Source of the DNA: Lasiosphaeria ovina
Lineage: Eukaryota > Ascomycota > Sordariomycetes > Sordariales > Lasiosphaeriaceae
Direction of reading: 5' to 3'
DNA length: 64,000 nucleotides
NCBI GenBank assembly: GCA_033439765.1
Contig: JAULSN010000002.1
Span: forward strand, 5,580,001 to 5,644,000
Position numbers and translations under genes: made by a program. Below the pieces are notes generated by a model. The model worked only from the letters and a program-made list of their open reading frames with translations, ran no database searches and had not been told where the DNA came from. This document shows positions 10,666 through 22,419 of the stretch, piece after piece (the stretch's first letter is position 1; each line of letters begins with the position of its first letter).

Positions 10666-13205
10666 GTCGGCGACGGGTTATGTGTCTAGTGTGTTTGGTT
10701 TGCGGTCGGGCTCGGATTTGCCTCGACTCGTTGGCCTAGTTGGGTCCTTTAGGGGCACGGGAACGGCGGCGGATTGCGCAAGCTGAGCAGCCACTGCTGT
10801 GCTGCCGCTTTTGATCTGAGATGGAAAGGAGCGTGGGAATTGGTCGGAACTCGTCCAGGCGACGTTCGTGATCGTGTATTATGGTGTCGTCGATGCTATC
10901 GTTGTGGCGGGTCGTGTCGTGTCGTGGTGGAAGGAAAAGGGAAATTTAAAAAGTAGGTAGGGGTAGGGGTAGGGTAGCCGAGTTGTTCGTTGCGCGTCCC
11001 TTGTCCCTCCCGCTGTCTGGAGATCTGGCGTTAGCTAAGCCACACGCTAACAAACGTGCGCTAGTGCAGCTGTTTTGGGGGATTGGAGATGTGGCGCTCG
11101 ATGTTGTGGCGCAGCACTTTCGAATGTGCCCAGCGTTTGACGTCGCTTCACGGAATGAGATACACCGGCTAGGAAATGCCTTTGATAGGTATTTCTAGGA
11201 TAGAGAAAGGCCTCCAGGCTTCTATAATAGGGATCCTAATAACGATTACCTCCCTTAGCGAAAAATCTTCAGGGTGAGCGGTAAGTTATTGAGGCCTTTC
11301 GATTCTCGGAAAGTCCCCACTAACAAACATTCAGGGGTAAGGTATGATGACCTAGGTACCAAATGCCATAGCAATGTACTACGAAATACGAAATACGAAG
11401 TACCCCTTCTACACTAACTGAAAGGCCGGCCGAATAAGCAGAAGTGGTATCTACCTAGTCTTCGTCCAGGTCGCCTATAATATCTCGGTACCTCTGTAGA
11501 TTGAACGTTGTAAGTCAGAGTGGGATCATGGTTCTCCATAGCTGCAAGGAACCAAAGTCAATACTACTATTGCATTAGCGTACATTCGTACCCATATCAA
11601 CTCCGTAGCAGGGACTCTCAGGCATACCAATTGGCTCAAAGCAAAAGAAGCTGCGCCATACCTAGCTCTGTGGCTTTAAACTGAAAAGCATGTCAACAGC
11701 TCTTGCACCAAGAGCTGATGGATTGAAGCGTATATATTGCGAGTTATCTACAACTTCTGGCTTCAGACTTCATCTCAACAACTCAGCTCTGACCGCGCTG
11801 GCACCTTAATGAATATGCAATAACCCTGGTGTTAGAGTCGGTATTTTGCTCAAGACTTCAACCCTTTCAGCCCAGTCAACAAAGTGCTGTTGCGGCTTCG
11901 AGGTGTGGTTTAGGGCCGGCAAAGTGACACAGCGGCGCATAATTTCAAACTAAAGTAGAGTCGGATATGCTGTATATAGGTGTGTTCTTGACATACTATG
12001 AACGTACAAAGATAGTTCCGTAGTGTACCAGTCCTAGTAGTGACCATTGGCTGACGAACGACATCTCCTGCCCAGTAATCCTAATTCTCCGGCCCAAGCA
12101 TTCTCCAACAAAGATATCGTGAGAGGATATCACATCTTAGCCACCGTGTAATTCGGTATTCACTGGTGATCATCCTTGTGATGGCCGCAGGTACGGCACT
12201 TCTTTTGATCGCGGTCGCTGGCGGCGAAGCCTGTGCAAGTCGTCATCTTGTCAGCGTCAACGTTTCAGGAGTAATTTGTTCAACGCCCCCCCCGTTGACC
12301 GCATTTGCAGCTCCTCTGCGGAACGCATTGGGCCCAAATGACCTTCCAAATCCGGCGCGGGAGTTTAATATCGAGGTGAAATCCGATATCAAAAGCTGCT
12401 GTCCCTTTTATTTTATTTTTACCTATATTCAGCCGTGTTGGCTTCGTCCACCCAAGCGCCTATATACATACACCTACGATCCGACAAGACATTTCCATAA
12501 GAATTTTCTGCATCGCCATGAGGACTTATCTTATATCGCCACAAGGACTATTTTATATCGCCATACTCCCGGGCCGTTGGTTTTGCTGGCGCTACCTGGC
12601 CTGCCTCGGGGGAGCGAACCGAGCCAGGCACCCGTGCAGCCGTCTGTCACCGACCGAGATGCAAAGCATGATGCAAGTCACGACCACGGCTCTCTTAAAA
12701 ATTGCAAGTAAAACAAGTCAATATTCCCTCCTCCTCATCTGCCTGAGTGAATGTTTTTCTAGCATCTCATTGGCACAATACCGATGCCAATGGCAGTTAG
12801 TTATCCGCGAACGGAGCAGAACAAGCTGCCTCCTGCCTTGCGGACGGATATATCGCGGAAGGTACTGGAAGCGTCCGCAAAGGCGATAGTCTTGTAGTGA
12901 TATAAGATAGTCCTTACGATGATAGAAAAAAAAGCGTATGCGATAGAAAAAAGAACGTATATAATAGAAAAGAAAAAATGGCGGGGAAGCGTGAGCGAGC
13001 GGCCCGTTCTGACGTACTGTACTGTACATACCATTTCCCCCATCTTTATTAGGCCGAGGATAACCTGCGACGTGCATTCCAGACCCCGACAGGAGCAAAC
13101 ACCGTGACATCGAACAAACCCGCCCTAGATAACACCAAAAAATAGACGAAAAGAATCGCATTTTTTGTTTGCCCTCAGCGAATCCCTGTCCGTCAAGTCA
13201 AAAAG
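10666..13205. other. Gene-free 2.5 kb stretch with a repeat relic
   Basis: This separates Rer1 from enoyl-CoA hydratase. Next to Rer1 is a GGGGTAGGG-rich tract (about 10952-10977). From 11200 to 12160 the DNA is visibly AT-richer than its surroundings, without ORFs. A tandem ACGAAATACGAAATACGAAGTAC stutter lies near 11381-11403. The inverted-repeat relic at 12509-12930 is listed separately. No gene is supported; decayed repeat DNA is an inference from composition. Confidence 0.6.
12509..12930. repeat. Degenerate inverted-repeat element, possible transposon relic
   Basis: About 45-50 bases at 12509-12562 recur in reverse complement at 12884-12930 with small indels. Both share AAGGACT/ATCTTATATC, ACAAG-ACTAT and CGCC blocks. 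The left arm also has an internal direct repeat of TTATATCGCCA. Inside the element, 12768-12792 is a perfect 8-bp stem (CATTGGCA / TGCCAATG) with a 9-base loop, and 12594-12627 has an imperfect CCTGG...CCAGG dyad. A-rich GATAGAAAAAA repeats continue to about 12978 on the right. No transposase ORF is present and target-site duplications are not evident. Confidence 0.55.
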
Positions 13206-14280
13206 ATGCAGTCAGCAGCCCGCGCTCTGCGGCGGCCGGTGGCGGCGGCAGCAGCAGCATCATCCCGCTTACAGGCGGCATCCCTACCGCGGGTCGTCGC
13301 CATGACGGCGGCGGCAGTTCCCACCAGCAGGCGCAACCTGTCTGCTACAGCCGCGCCCACCAGCACCGGCGACAGTGGCACCAGCTACGAGTTCATCCAG
13401 GTGTCTCGGCCCCGGCCGGGCGTTGCGCAGGGTGAGTGGCAGCCGCAACCCAACCCCTTTCTTTCTTCTCCCATCCATCCATCCCTTGGAATTCCACTCG
13501 AGCAGCAGCAACAGCACAAGAAACTGAACCAAGCCACGCACGCGCACAGTGACGCTGCACCGGCCCAAGGCGCTCAACGCGCTGTGCACGCCGCTGATCA
13601 CCGAGCTGAACGCGGCGCTGGCCGTGCTCAACAGCGCGGCGGACGTGGGCGCGGTGGTGCTGACGGGGTCTGAGCGGGCGTTCGCGGCGGGGGCCGACAT
13701 CAAGGAGATGGCCCCCCTCAGCTTCAGCGCGGCGTACACGTCGGCGTTCATCGAGAGCTGGTCGGCGCTCACGACCACCCTGAAGAAGCCCCTGATAGCC
13801 GCGGTGTCCGGGCACGCGCTCGGCGGCGGCTGCGAGCTGGCGCTGATGGCCGACATCCTGTACTGCACGTTCGGCGCCAACTTCGGGCAGCCCGAGATCA
13901 AGCTGGGCACGATCCCCGGGGCCGGCGGCAGCCAGCGGCTGGCACGGGCGGTCGGCAAGAGCCGCGCCATGGAGCTGGTGCTGACGGGGCGGCCGTTCTC
14001 GGGCGACGAGGCGGCGCGCTGGGGCGTGGCGGCGCGGGCGTTCCCCACGCACGCCGAGCTCATGGACGCCGCGCTTGACACTGCTGAGACTATTGCCGGC
14101 TACTCGCGTGTTGCTGTTATGGCTGCCAAGGAGGTTGTCAACAAGAGCCAGGACCTACCGCTGCGCGACGGCGTCGAGTACGAGCGCCGCGTGTTCCACA
14201 GCCTGTTTGGCAGCCGCGACCAGAAGATTGGCATGGCCGCCTTTGTCGACAAGAAGAAGCCCGAGTGGAGCCACGAGTAA
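13206..14280 (+). CDS. Enoyl-CoA hydratase, mitochondrial
   Basis: Two exons, 13206-13431 and 13550-14280, join in phase 1 (G|TG, Val) for 318 aa. The first ~50 residues are Arg/Ala/Ser-rich without acids, a likely mitochondrial presequence. The crotonase fold follows: oxyanion-hole segment GSERAFAAGADIKEM, then SGHALGGGCELALMAD with Glu171 and NFGQPEIKLGTIPGAGGSQ with Glu191. Those two glutamates have the 20-residue spacing of Glu144/Glu164 in rat mitochondrial hydratase, so the enzyme should be active. It hydrates trans-2-enoyl-CoA to 3-hydroxyacyl-CoA in fatty acid and branched-chain amino acid breakdown. The intron (118 bp) has a GTGAGT donor. Confidence 0.93.
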
Positions 14281-14622
14281 TAGCTGGCAGTCAGTGTATG
14301 CAGTGTATCGGTAGCCTTGGTGGATCATGTTGAAACGGACCAAAAAAATATAATAAAATATAAACAGGTATATATATACGTGTGTGCGTGTGTGTACGTG
14401 TTATATGATTATATATATATATATATATGAAAAAAGGTAAACTATATCCGGTCCCTTCCCGTCTGGTATCCTAGGCAAACAGGCACATATCCTGTCTTCT
14501 TCTCCCACTCAACATGGTATATATGTGTGTATGAAAGACCATCAATCATCAACATGGGAAACAGATAGCTCATGACCCTGGCAGACCACGATTTTCACCA
14601 AAGGCCAAAAAAGAAACATTCA
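14281..14622. other. Convergent 3' intergenic region with (AT)n
   Basis: A short region between two convergent stop codons, AT-rich, with alternating TATA/TGTG repeats and an (AT)n microsatellite at about 14410-14428. It probably contains both 3' UTRs. No gene is seen. Confidence 0.6.
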
Positions 14623-17600
14623 TCATGCATCATCCCTCCGAACGAGCTTCACGTACGGGGCCGGGAAAAGCCCGCTGGCCCCCATATAGTAGCCGTGGAA
14701 CCATTCGTCGTTGACATTTTCCACTTCGAGCACCTCTGCTCCCTTGGGGAACATCAGCTCATCATCAGCCCCTGCCGCCGGGTACCAGCTCCACCTGGCG
14801 ACGGCGCGAGGGAACGTTCCCCCGTCGGCCGGGAAAGTGTCCGTAAAACGGCCCGGCTGTTCTCCGCCAACGTCGGCCGCCGCCCTGCCAGCAGCGGCAA
14901 CGACGCTCACGTCGAGCGCCACCAAACGCTCCAGCTTTGTCGGGACGTCGCCGGCGCTCATGTTCCACCACGAAAACACTTGCATGCTAGGGTTAGCCGC
15001 GTACGGCTCGGGCCGCAGCCGCCGGCCGCCTACTGACTCGCGCAGGATGCGGCGCCTATCGCCACCCTTCTCGTCGAGCTCGAATCCTACCAACACCATG
15101 CGGTGGCCCTGCGGGCAGCGCCGCCAGCCCGCCGGACCATTTTCCGGGGCCACTGTCCCGTTCGACGCAAGCATGGAATAGCAAGGCTGGCAGATGTTGT
15201 AGTCGCCGGGCCGAGGATCTGGCACAACCTTCGAAGTGCACGAGTAACAGTGGAAGCGCGGATCCGTCGACGGAATAGGCTTCCTACAGACCTCGCACGG
15301 GGGCGTGAGCACCGCCGCCTTCTGGTTCCCGACGGCCAAAACACTAGGGCCGCCAACTACCGTAGGTGCCGAAGGCCGCGGAAAGACTGGCGACTTTGGG
15401 GACGGACTTGCTGGCGGTGTCGGGTTCAGCGACTGAACAGAACTGGCCGAAGGCGGTTGGTAGACCAGCGGGTGGCTGCAGGAAACGCCCTGGTTGACGC
15501 AGTCGCCGCAAAACCCCCACTCGCCCTCGTTGCAGGAATCACACCGCCAGAAGCCGTCGTTGGCCCAGGCGAGACAGCCACTGCAGAAGGATCCGGTCTG
15601 GAGACGGTCGATGGGATTATCTGTGGTAAGTGTACGTCGACCTTCGGCGCCGCCTGGAATCGCCTTCGGTGGTGTGTAACGTCGCGCTGCGAGTATGTGT
15701 GGTGGAGCAGTCTGGGGGTCACTGGCTTTGGCATTCTCCCACACCTTCCAGGCTCCGTTTCCAAACCCGTACCAATTCAGACACCCCTTCCGTCGGCGCC
15801 AGCAATCTTGGCAAATATTCCAACCGCCCTTGCTGCAAATGGAGCAGTTGTAGTGCAGTTCGTATTCAATATGCTCCCTGGAGCATCTACTGCAGCTTAT
15901 AAAAGGCTCCTTGTACCGTGGCATCTGCGCTCGGCGGGGCGAAGATAGGGGCGGAGAGACAAGGTCCGTGCTGAGAGGACCCGATGTTGAGACGAGGTTG
16001 GGCGAGCCTTGCCCGAGAGCAAGCTCTGCAGGCCTTGCTGCTCTCTTTCTGTTACTGGCGCTGGGGTCTGGCTGAGGGTCTGGCTGTGGCTGAGAAATAC
16101 CCAGACCGGCGGCTGCTCGGACATGAAAGGGCTGACCTGCCGCAGCTGGCGACTCGACACGCGCCCCAGCAGACGTAACTGCTGTGGGCGAGCTCACGCT
16201 CCTGATATCAGTAGTCACGCGCGGCCTGCTTAGGTTCTGGTCGGCGCTGGTCACTATCGTCGATAGATCCGTCTGGGAACGCCGGTTCGGGGCCCTGATA
16301 TCCGGTTGGGTGGGGCCAATGGGCACAGTCGCGCTGCGGGTGCCGCTGGACGTGCGCCGTCGCCTACGGGCGGGCTCCTGGACCTCGAGGAGACCTGAAG
16401 CTGAAGGCGGGTATCGCCCGCGCTCCTCGGTGCTGCTCGTGCTGGGTTCCCTCGAGTAGGCTGCGTGCCTGCTGCTGGGTCGAGACGAATCCCCTGTTCG
16501 TGATCTAGGTCTTGTCGCCACCTCGGATCGATGAGAGTGGGCACTAGCATTACTGCTCCTACCTCCATTATTTCGTAGCCGCTCGCGATGCCGTCTCCGG
16601 TAAGCCTCGGTGATTTTCCGGCTGAGCTCGGTATTGTTGGCAAGGTCGATGTTGTCTAGATCTAGACCTTCCAGCAGCCCTTCCTCCTGGATCTGGCGGG
16701 CGAACTCCTCGATTTCGCGCTCGACATCCCGCGCCTCGACGCCCTCAGAGCTGATGAGGGACCGAAGGGACGACTGGTGGTTCATATATCGCGCCCTCAC
16801 ATCAGAAGTATCAGCAGGTCGCTGTCTCGACTCGCTCCTACGCCGTCTCCTCTCCTCTGCGTAGACGTTGTCTGCTTGCAACGTTGCGCCCTCGGCGTGC
16901 CTACGGGCGCTCTCGCGCGTGCCTCTAGTCCCGGAATCGCGACTGGGGTCCCTGCTTCTGCTCGGTTCCCGGCTGGACCTGCTGTCGGCGCCGTCGCGCC
17001 TCCTCGTCCTTGACGACGCATGCGATGAGTGGGCGGCGGCGGCGGCGGCGTCGGCTACTGCGTCCCGGAGACTCATCTGCTGGACCTCTTCCAGGATCCG
17101 CCGTTCTTGGGCATCCAGGCGCCTTTGCTCTGGAGTGCGATCCTGGAAGCTCAGCTTGGGCATGATCTTGTCGCCCTTCTTGTACTTTTGGTCCATCTCG
17201 GCGCGATCTGCGTCCGACTTGGCTTTGTCCGGGTTCAGGGCGAGGAACATCTCGAGCAGCGTGGTTACCCGCGCATCGTGCCTGGTGTCTCTCACCCGCT
17301 CCCGACACGAGGGGCAGGTGAAGACGGCGGCATCGGGGGGAGGGGGCGTAGGCGCATTTTCAGCCCGTACCGCTTGCCAGTGGAACCACTCCTTGAGACA
17401 GGCAGCGCAAAACGTGTGCAAGCAGTCGAGGAGAGTGAGCGGCTGGTACAGTAGATCAGTGCAAATCTGGGGGGCTTGTTAGCTTTGAGGGCTTCGGGCG
17501 CACAGTGGCCTGGGCAGGGGCAGCAGCCAGGGGGAAAGCAAGGAGGAAAGAGGGGCAGTTGATGGTTTGGGCCCAGGCAGGTAAGAGGTACCTACAGAAC

Positions 17601-17646
17601 ACGTCAGCTCCGTCTCCAGGTTGACGGCTGCTTTGGGCGAATCCAT
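14623..17646 (-). CDS. RING-type E3 ligase-like protein with zinc-binding modules and C-terminal SH3 domain
   Basis: Two exons, 17646-17596 (17 aa) and 17466-14623, give 964 aa. The small first exon supplies the first RING cysteine: joined, it reads ELTCSICTDLLYQPLTLLDC followed by LHTFCAACLKEW, a C3HC4-type RING (C16, C19, C32, H34, C37, C40, then CPSC). A long Arg/Ser-rich disordered region follows. Next come three Cys-rich blocks (CSRCSREH...CSICSKGGWNICQDC; CSGCLAWANDGFWRCDSCNE; CEVCRKPIPSTDPRFHCYSC). The end is a typical SH3 fold (ELMFPKGAEVLEVENVNDEW, GLFPAPYVKLV). RING proteins of this type transfer ubiquitin; the substrate and location are unknown. I cannot name a characterised orthologue. 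Confidence 0.82.
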
Positions 17647-18423
17647 CCCGAGTCTCGACGTCTCCGCGCTTGAGCCGGAGGCATATGAAAAAGGCAGCAG
17701 AACCGTCGAGGAAGAGACGAGTGGGTTGGAAGTTGCCCGGCTTGAGTTGGGTGCGAATACGACTGAGATGGAAGGCCTGTTGTTGGCTTGGCTTGGCTGA
17801 AGGATGTGATGGGTAGGGGCGGCTGAGCTGCAGCGGTAAGCGGGGCAGGCCCTCGGAGCATGGGGCACTGCCTGCCTGCAGGATGCCCGACCCGTTCGGG
17901 TGTTCTTTCCCTGCAAACCTGGAACCTTTCGCGTTGTTGGGCGAGCAAAGTACGGTACCTAATTAAATTCGTACCTTCCAGCTTACCTATTGGTACGAGT
18001 AACATGGGCGAGTGATGGAACCTCAGTTACTGCGCTATACGGTTAACCACGTGTAGAGACTGGGGATGGTTGGATTCTCAGAGAAAGCAATATTATTAAC
18101 ATCTAGACCACTTAGTGTACCCCGTCCAACGACGTTCTTATTTAGGTAATATTGTTTGCTGCGCTGTTTACGGATTTACAGATGCTTTGTTACTGCCAGG
18201 AACTCCTGCGCCTGTGTTTCCCATATTCATGCCCCGTTCTGATACCAGGTATCCAAAAAAAACCAATATCTCACCCATCGTGAACCCAAAAGTTGTAACT
18301 ATCACCAATCAGCCGAGTGCCGATGTTCTAAGCCCTCAGCCCCAAATAAACTCCTCGTAATGCCAAACGCCAAATCTAACCGCCCATGAAAGAGAGAGAA
18401 AAATAGAGAGTTCAACAACAAGG
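17647..18423. other. RING gene promoter and ATG15 3' flank
   Basis: This lies between two minus-strand genes. The part near 17647 should be the promoter of the RING gene; the part near 18423 holds the ATG15 3' UTR. AT content rises at 17930-18360. No exon is supported. Confidence 0.5.
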
Positions 18424-20595
18424 TTACAGATCGCTCGTGTCCTCCATTGGCGGGTCCCATTTCTTACACCCCCAAACCCAGTTCCGTTCGACACAGGACG
18501 GCTTCCTAGGCGGTTCTTCGGTGGAAACTGCTGGTGGAACCGACGTCGGAGCGGGTACGCTTGGAGGCGGCGTGATAGTGCTTTGCTCTGATGATGTTGT
18601 CGTTGTTGTCGTGGCAGTGGAACCGTCGCTAGTTGTTCCATCATAGCAACCCCAGAATCGCCCTGGAGTCAAGCACGTGCTGCTTGGCGTAGTTGTAGTT
18701 GAAGTTTGCGTTGCGGTTGGCGCAGTGGTTGTTGTCACTGTGGCAGAAGTAGTTGTTGTGGTTTTATCTTTGCACCCAAACCAGCCCCTGAATTGTTACA
18801 AGTCAGTAGGTATGTTACGGTAAGCGTAGAGTCGGCCCACTTACGGAGTAGCACATGTGGTTGTACTAGTTGACGATGTTGACGATGTTGACGATGTTGA
18901 CGATGTTGTCGTGACTTCTGATGTTGTCGTCGCAGTTCCTGTGGTCGTGGTGGTCTCATCCAAGCATCCCCACCATCCACTATCATCTAGGTTAGCAACT
19001 ATATAACAACAATACGGGGGATGGGAAAGACACTTACGGAGTTTTGCATGTCTCGGTGCGGGTGCGGGTGGAGGAGGTGGATGTCGACGATTTAGACGTC
19101 GTTGTAGTCTCCGTTCCGTTGCTTTCGTACATCTTCCAGTTCCCACAGTCTCTGCACTCTGGTGTGAACTTGCACTCTGGAACCGTATCATACTTCATGA
19201 TAACGTCGTGGATGACGGAGCGGATCTTATGCGTTCCAATTCCGACGCGCCAGCCCTTGTCGCCGACAGTGTCATAAACGCACTCCCGTCCAGTGTGACA
19301 GGCTGACTCCATGGCGTATCCTCCAAACGAGCAAGAGGCAGTCGCCCCGTTGCAAGTGCCAACGAAGACTGGGTCGGCCGTGTGCCCGAAATGGAACGCG
19401 CCAGTATAGTCGCGGGCCTGAGGGGCGTCTGGGTCCGAGCCAGGCGGCACTGGAAGCCCTAGCCGCGCGGCAGGAAGAGCCTCCGGTACAGCTTCAAAGG
19501 TTACTGCCGGGTTGCCGTAGGTTAGACCCAGCAGAGAGCTGACAGCACCGCCGAGTGAGTGCCCCGTTAGCCACACTTTGGAGTTGGGGTAGAGCTCCGT
19601 GACGTTGGCGTAAAGCTCGCGCCCCGCCTGATAGTACCGATTCTCGTCGCGCAAGGCCTGGACAACGCACGTGTTATTGCACGTATAAGTGCTGGTCGCG
19701 CAGTCGCAGACTTGGTGCCATGTCCACGGGCCCTGCTGAGCACAGCAGCAGCTGAAAAAGAGATTGTCGTTGACTTTGTCGTTGGTGGTCGTGCCATCGC
19801 CGTCGAAAACTGCCATAGAGGTTCCCTTCAAGCCGATGATGACCGTCTCGTTGTTTTCATCCGCCCAGACATGGCCACGTAACCCATCATTCTCCCATCC
19901 AAAATCGGCGCTCCGGTTGAAAGGCCCACTCACGTTCTCCCAGTCGGGCAGGGACGGCGTCTCAACGTAGGCGTTAGCAGCCATCAGGGCCAGGTTCAAG
20001 ACCGTCTGTTTGTCCGTGATATCAGGCGCCGCGATATCATCGAGTGTCCAAGCATCGGCGGACATAGCTGACACATAGCCGCGCTGCCGTGCTTCAGCTA
20101 CCATGGCGTTGACCACACTTGGGCGCCGGTCAACAAGCCGCTGGATCTGGAGCGGCCCACTCCGGACCTTGAGGGGCGCGATGCGCTGCTCTTTGAAGCC
20201 GTCCTCGGCCGCCAGCCACACGTCGGCATCCGATTGCGCAACATCTTGTTTTCGATGCAGCGTCGGGTGCCTGTAGGTGCCATGGTGATATATATGACGA
20301 AGCGTCTACAGGGTGGGGAGTCTGCATCAGCGCGGGCCCTCGTCGCTCACCCTTCGGGTGTGCAGAATTACAGTACAGTACAGATAGAAACAAGCACAGG
20401 AGTACCTACAAAAGTGTGCTCTCCGCGTTTCGAGGGCTCTGGAATCAGAGGCGGCAGCGGGGATACATCGATGGGAATGACGAGTTGCGTGTCGGGCGCG
20501 GTGTTGCCTGCTACAGAAGCCCCCAGGGCGAGGAAGGACAGCAACAGGTGGGCGGTGACTCGGCCCGCTGAGGTGCATTTCCTCCTCGAGAACAT
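18424..20595 (-). CDS. ATG15: Atg15, vacuolar autophagic phospholipase
   Basis: Four exons, 20595-20410, 20305-19038, 18979-18845 and 18787-18424, total 1953 nt and 650 aa. Residues ~10-35 form a hydrophobic signal anchor ([15 protein letters not shown]), as in this type II membrane protein. The lumenal lipase domain opens with [20 protein letters not shown]. It has the nucleophile motif GHSLGG (Ser ~312), HTADPVF (Asp ~373) and SVIHDVI (His ~428), a complete class 3 lipase triad. Atg15 reaches the vacuole through the MVB pathway and breaks down autophagic-body membranes. The Ser/Thr-rich tail carries four Cys modules ([38 protein letters not shown]). The two introns in the tail interrupt the first two modules at the same codon, Pro (CC|T and CC|G). 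Assignment is strong; the tail boundaries rest on my splice reading. Confidence 0.93.
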
Positions 20596-22419
20596 GCCGA
20601 GCGGCGCTGCCGTCAAGACGCAAGCCGTGGATATCGCAAAAAAATCGTCAAGAAGGATGTGCACGTCGTTCGCCGTATTGGTTCCGTCGGTTCGATGATG
20701 CAAGGTTGAAGGGGACGAAGGAATGTGGTCGGTGATGATGGCAGCGCGCCCCCCAGCGCGACTTGGCAACCTGCACTAACAGTGCGGGCCTAGGTTCGTT
20801 GGCAACGGATGACGACGCTGCGAACTCGGGCGCTGCAGGCTGGTCGTGTGGGAGCACCTCAGCCAATCGGATCCTCTGTAGTCAACGTTTACAGACACTC
20901 TATTTCTTGTCCGTCAATCGCGATAGCGGGGTGGGTCTTTCCCAAGCAAGGCTGCTGTTATCGGGATTTCTTGAGAAGCTTGAGGTGGTCAAATAGCCCA
21001 CATGACGATTCACAGATCATCTCGACCCCCTATCCAGGCGTAAACCAAACACTTGAAAGGGAGCCTAAATATCATAAACGTGTGACACACAGCTCCAGTA
21101 GACGGCAGAGATCACAGGACCGACTGGTGCCTGTGGGCCACGTTACAGTGTCTGGGGTATCGCATACGGTACGAAGTATGCAGGGTACCTACATAGTGTA
21201 CGAAGGCTAGAGCAAAAAGAAAGGGCCACCTTCCCCAGGTTCAGGACGCCACGTTCCAGAATTGGTTAAGTCTCACACGCCAGCTGCCTGGTCAACAAGC
21301 CAATCTTTCACAGTGCAAGAAGATAAAGGTCGATTTTCAGGGTTTTGGTCGACACCTGGCAAGCTGCCACTGTGGGAGTTCAAAACTTGGCTACTGTGAA
21401 GGGTGACCCTTTCTTTTTGCCCCAACGTTCGTACTTCCATGGATAATCCGAAAGAAGTACGGTATAGGTACGTAAGACACAAATGTATACCTAGGTAACC
21501 ATGCGGTGGAAACGGGAACCTTGAGGCCAGCAACAAAACAAATCTCAAGTCTCTGAGCACGGCCGATTTGTTTCGACACATGGCCGGCCTCAGCACTCGG
21601 CTGGTGTTTGCAGGCGAGGAAGGACCAAAGGGCCCTTCGGGTGGCACCCGGGAACACAAGGCTGAACAGAGGCCCGCCGCGGCGATCTCAGCGGGGAGAG
21701 CCACTGGAAATTAGAGAGCCGGAGGGGTGGAGATGAAGGCCGGCCTGCCCCGCTAACTTGACGCTGCCGGCCTGCTTCATTTCTGTGGCTGCCAAGAAGC
21801 CCCGAAGGTACCTTCTTCCAGGTGCCTTGACGCCTGTGAACACTGGATAGTGGACCCGACACAGCCGCCCCGGTCGCGCGTTATCCTGCGACTGAAAGTC
21901 TGGGACCGACCTGACAAGCTTCCAATCCAATGCCAGAACTTTGGACGGATCCGTCCCTCCAACTCCAAGACGAAACATCCGCGACCTAGACAGTAAAAGG
22001 GGAGCTTTCCATTTCCTCCGTGCCGCAACAGACAGTGGCACCCTTTCCACTGATTGCACGCGTGGTCCAGGCTTCCAATGTCTTGCCACCTAGCTTAATT
22101 TCTTTTTGCAATAGATTTCATGTTATTACCCATGGCTTAAGTGGCCTCGCCTTGGTCGCTTGGTGGGCTTGGCCGCCGTGTCACTGGCTCGACGGGCTCG
22201 ACTGCAGTTTCAAGATCTATAGTAGTGCTTCATGCATCGGCGCGACAGCTCAGGTAAGTCCGGCCCGCCTATTGACCTGTAGATTGGAGGTTTGGTGTTT
22301 CTTCTTTATGGCAGCTCTGCCCTGCCCCGGAACGATGTATGCCCCATGCTCCATCTTCGCGAACCCCCTCATCGTCAGACAGATGCAGCTGCAACTTGGA
22401 ACGACCACCTCTAACCACG
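20596..22419. promoter_or_regulatory. Divergent intergenic region between ATG15 and the VPS9 gene
   Basis: About 1.8 kb between two divergent genes, so it should hold both promoters. A CCAAT box is at 20863-20867, about 270 bp from the ATG15 start. CCTAGGTA lies near 21490. Two longer in-frame ATGs of the VPS9 gene may lie in its right end. No independent gene is supported. Confidence 0.5.
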
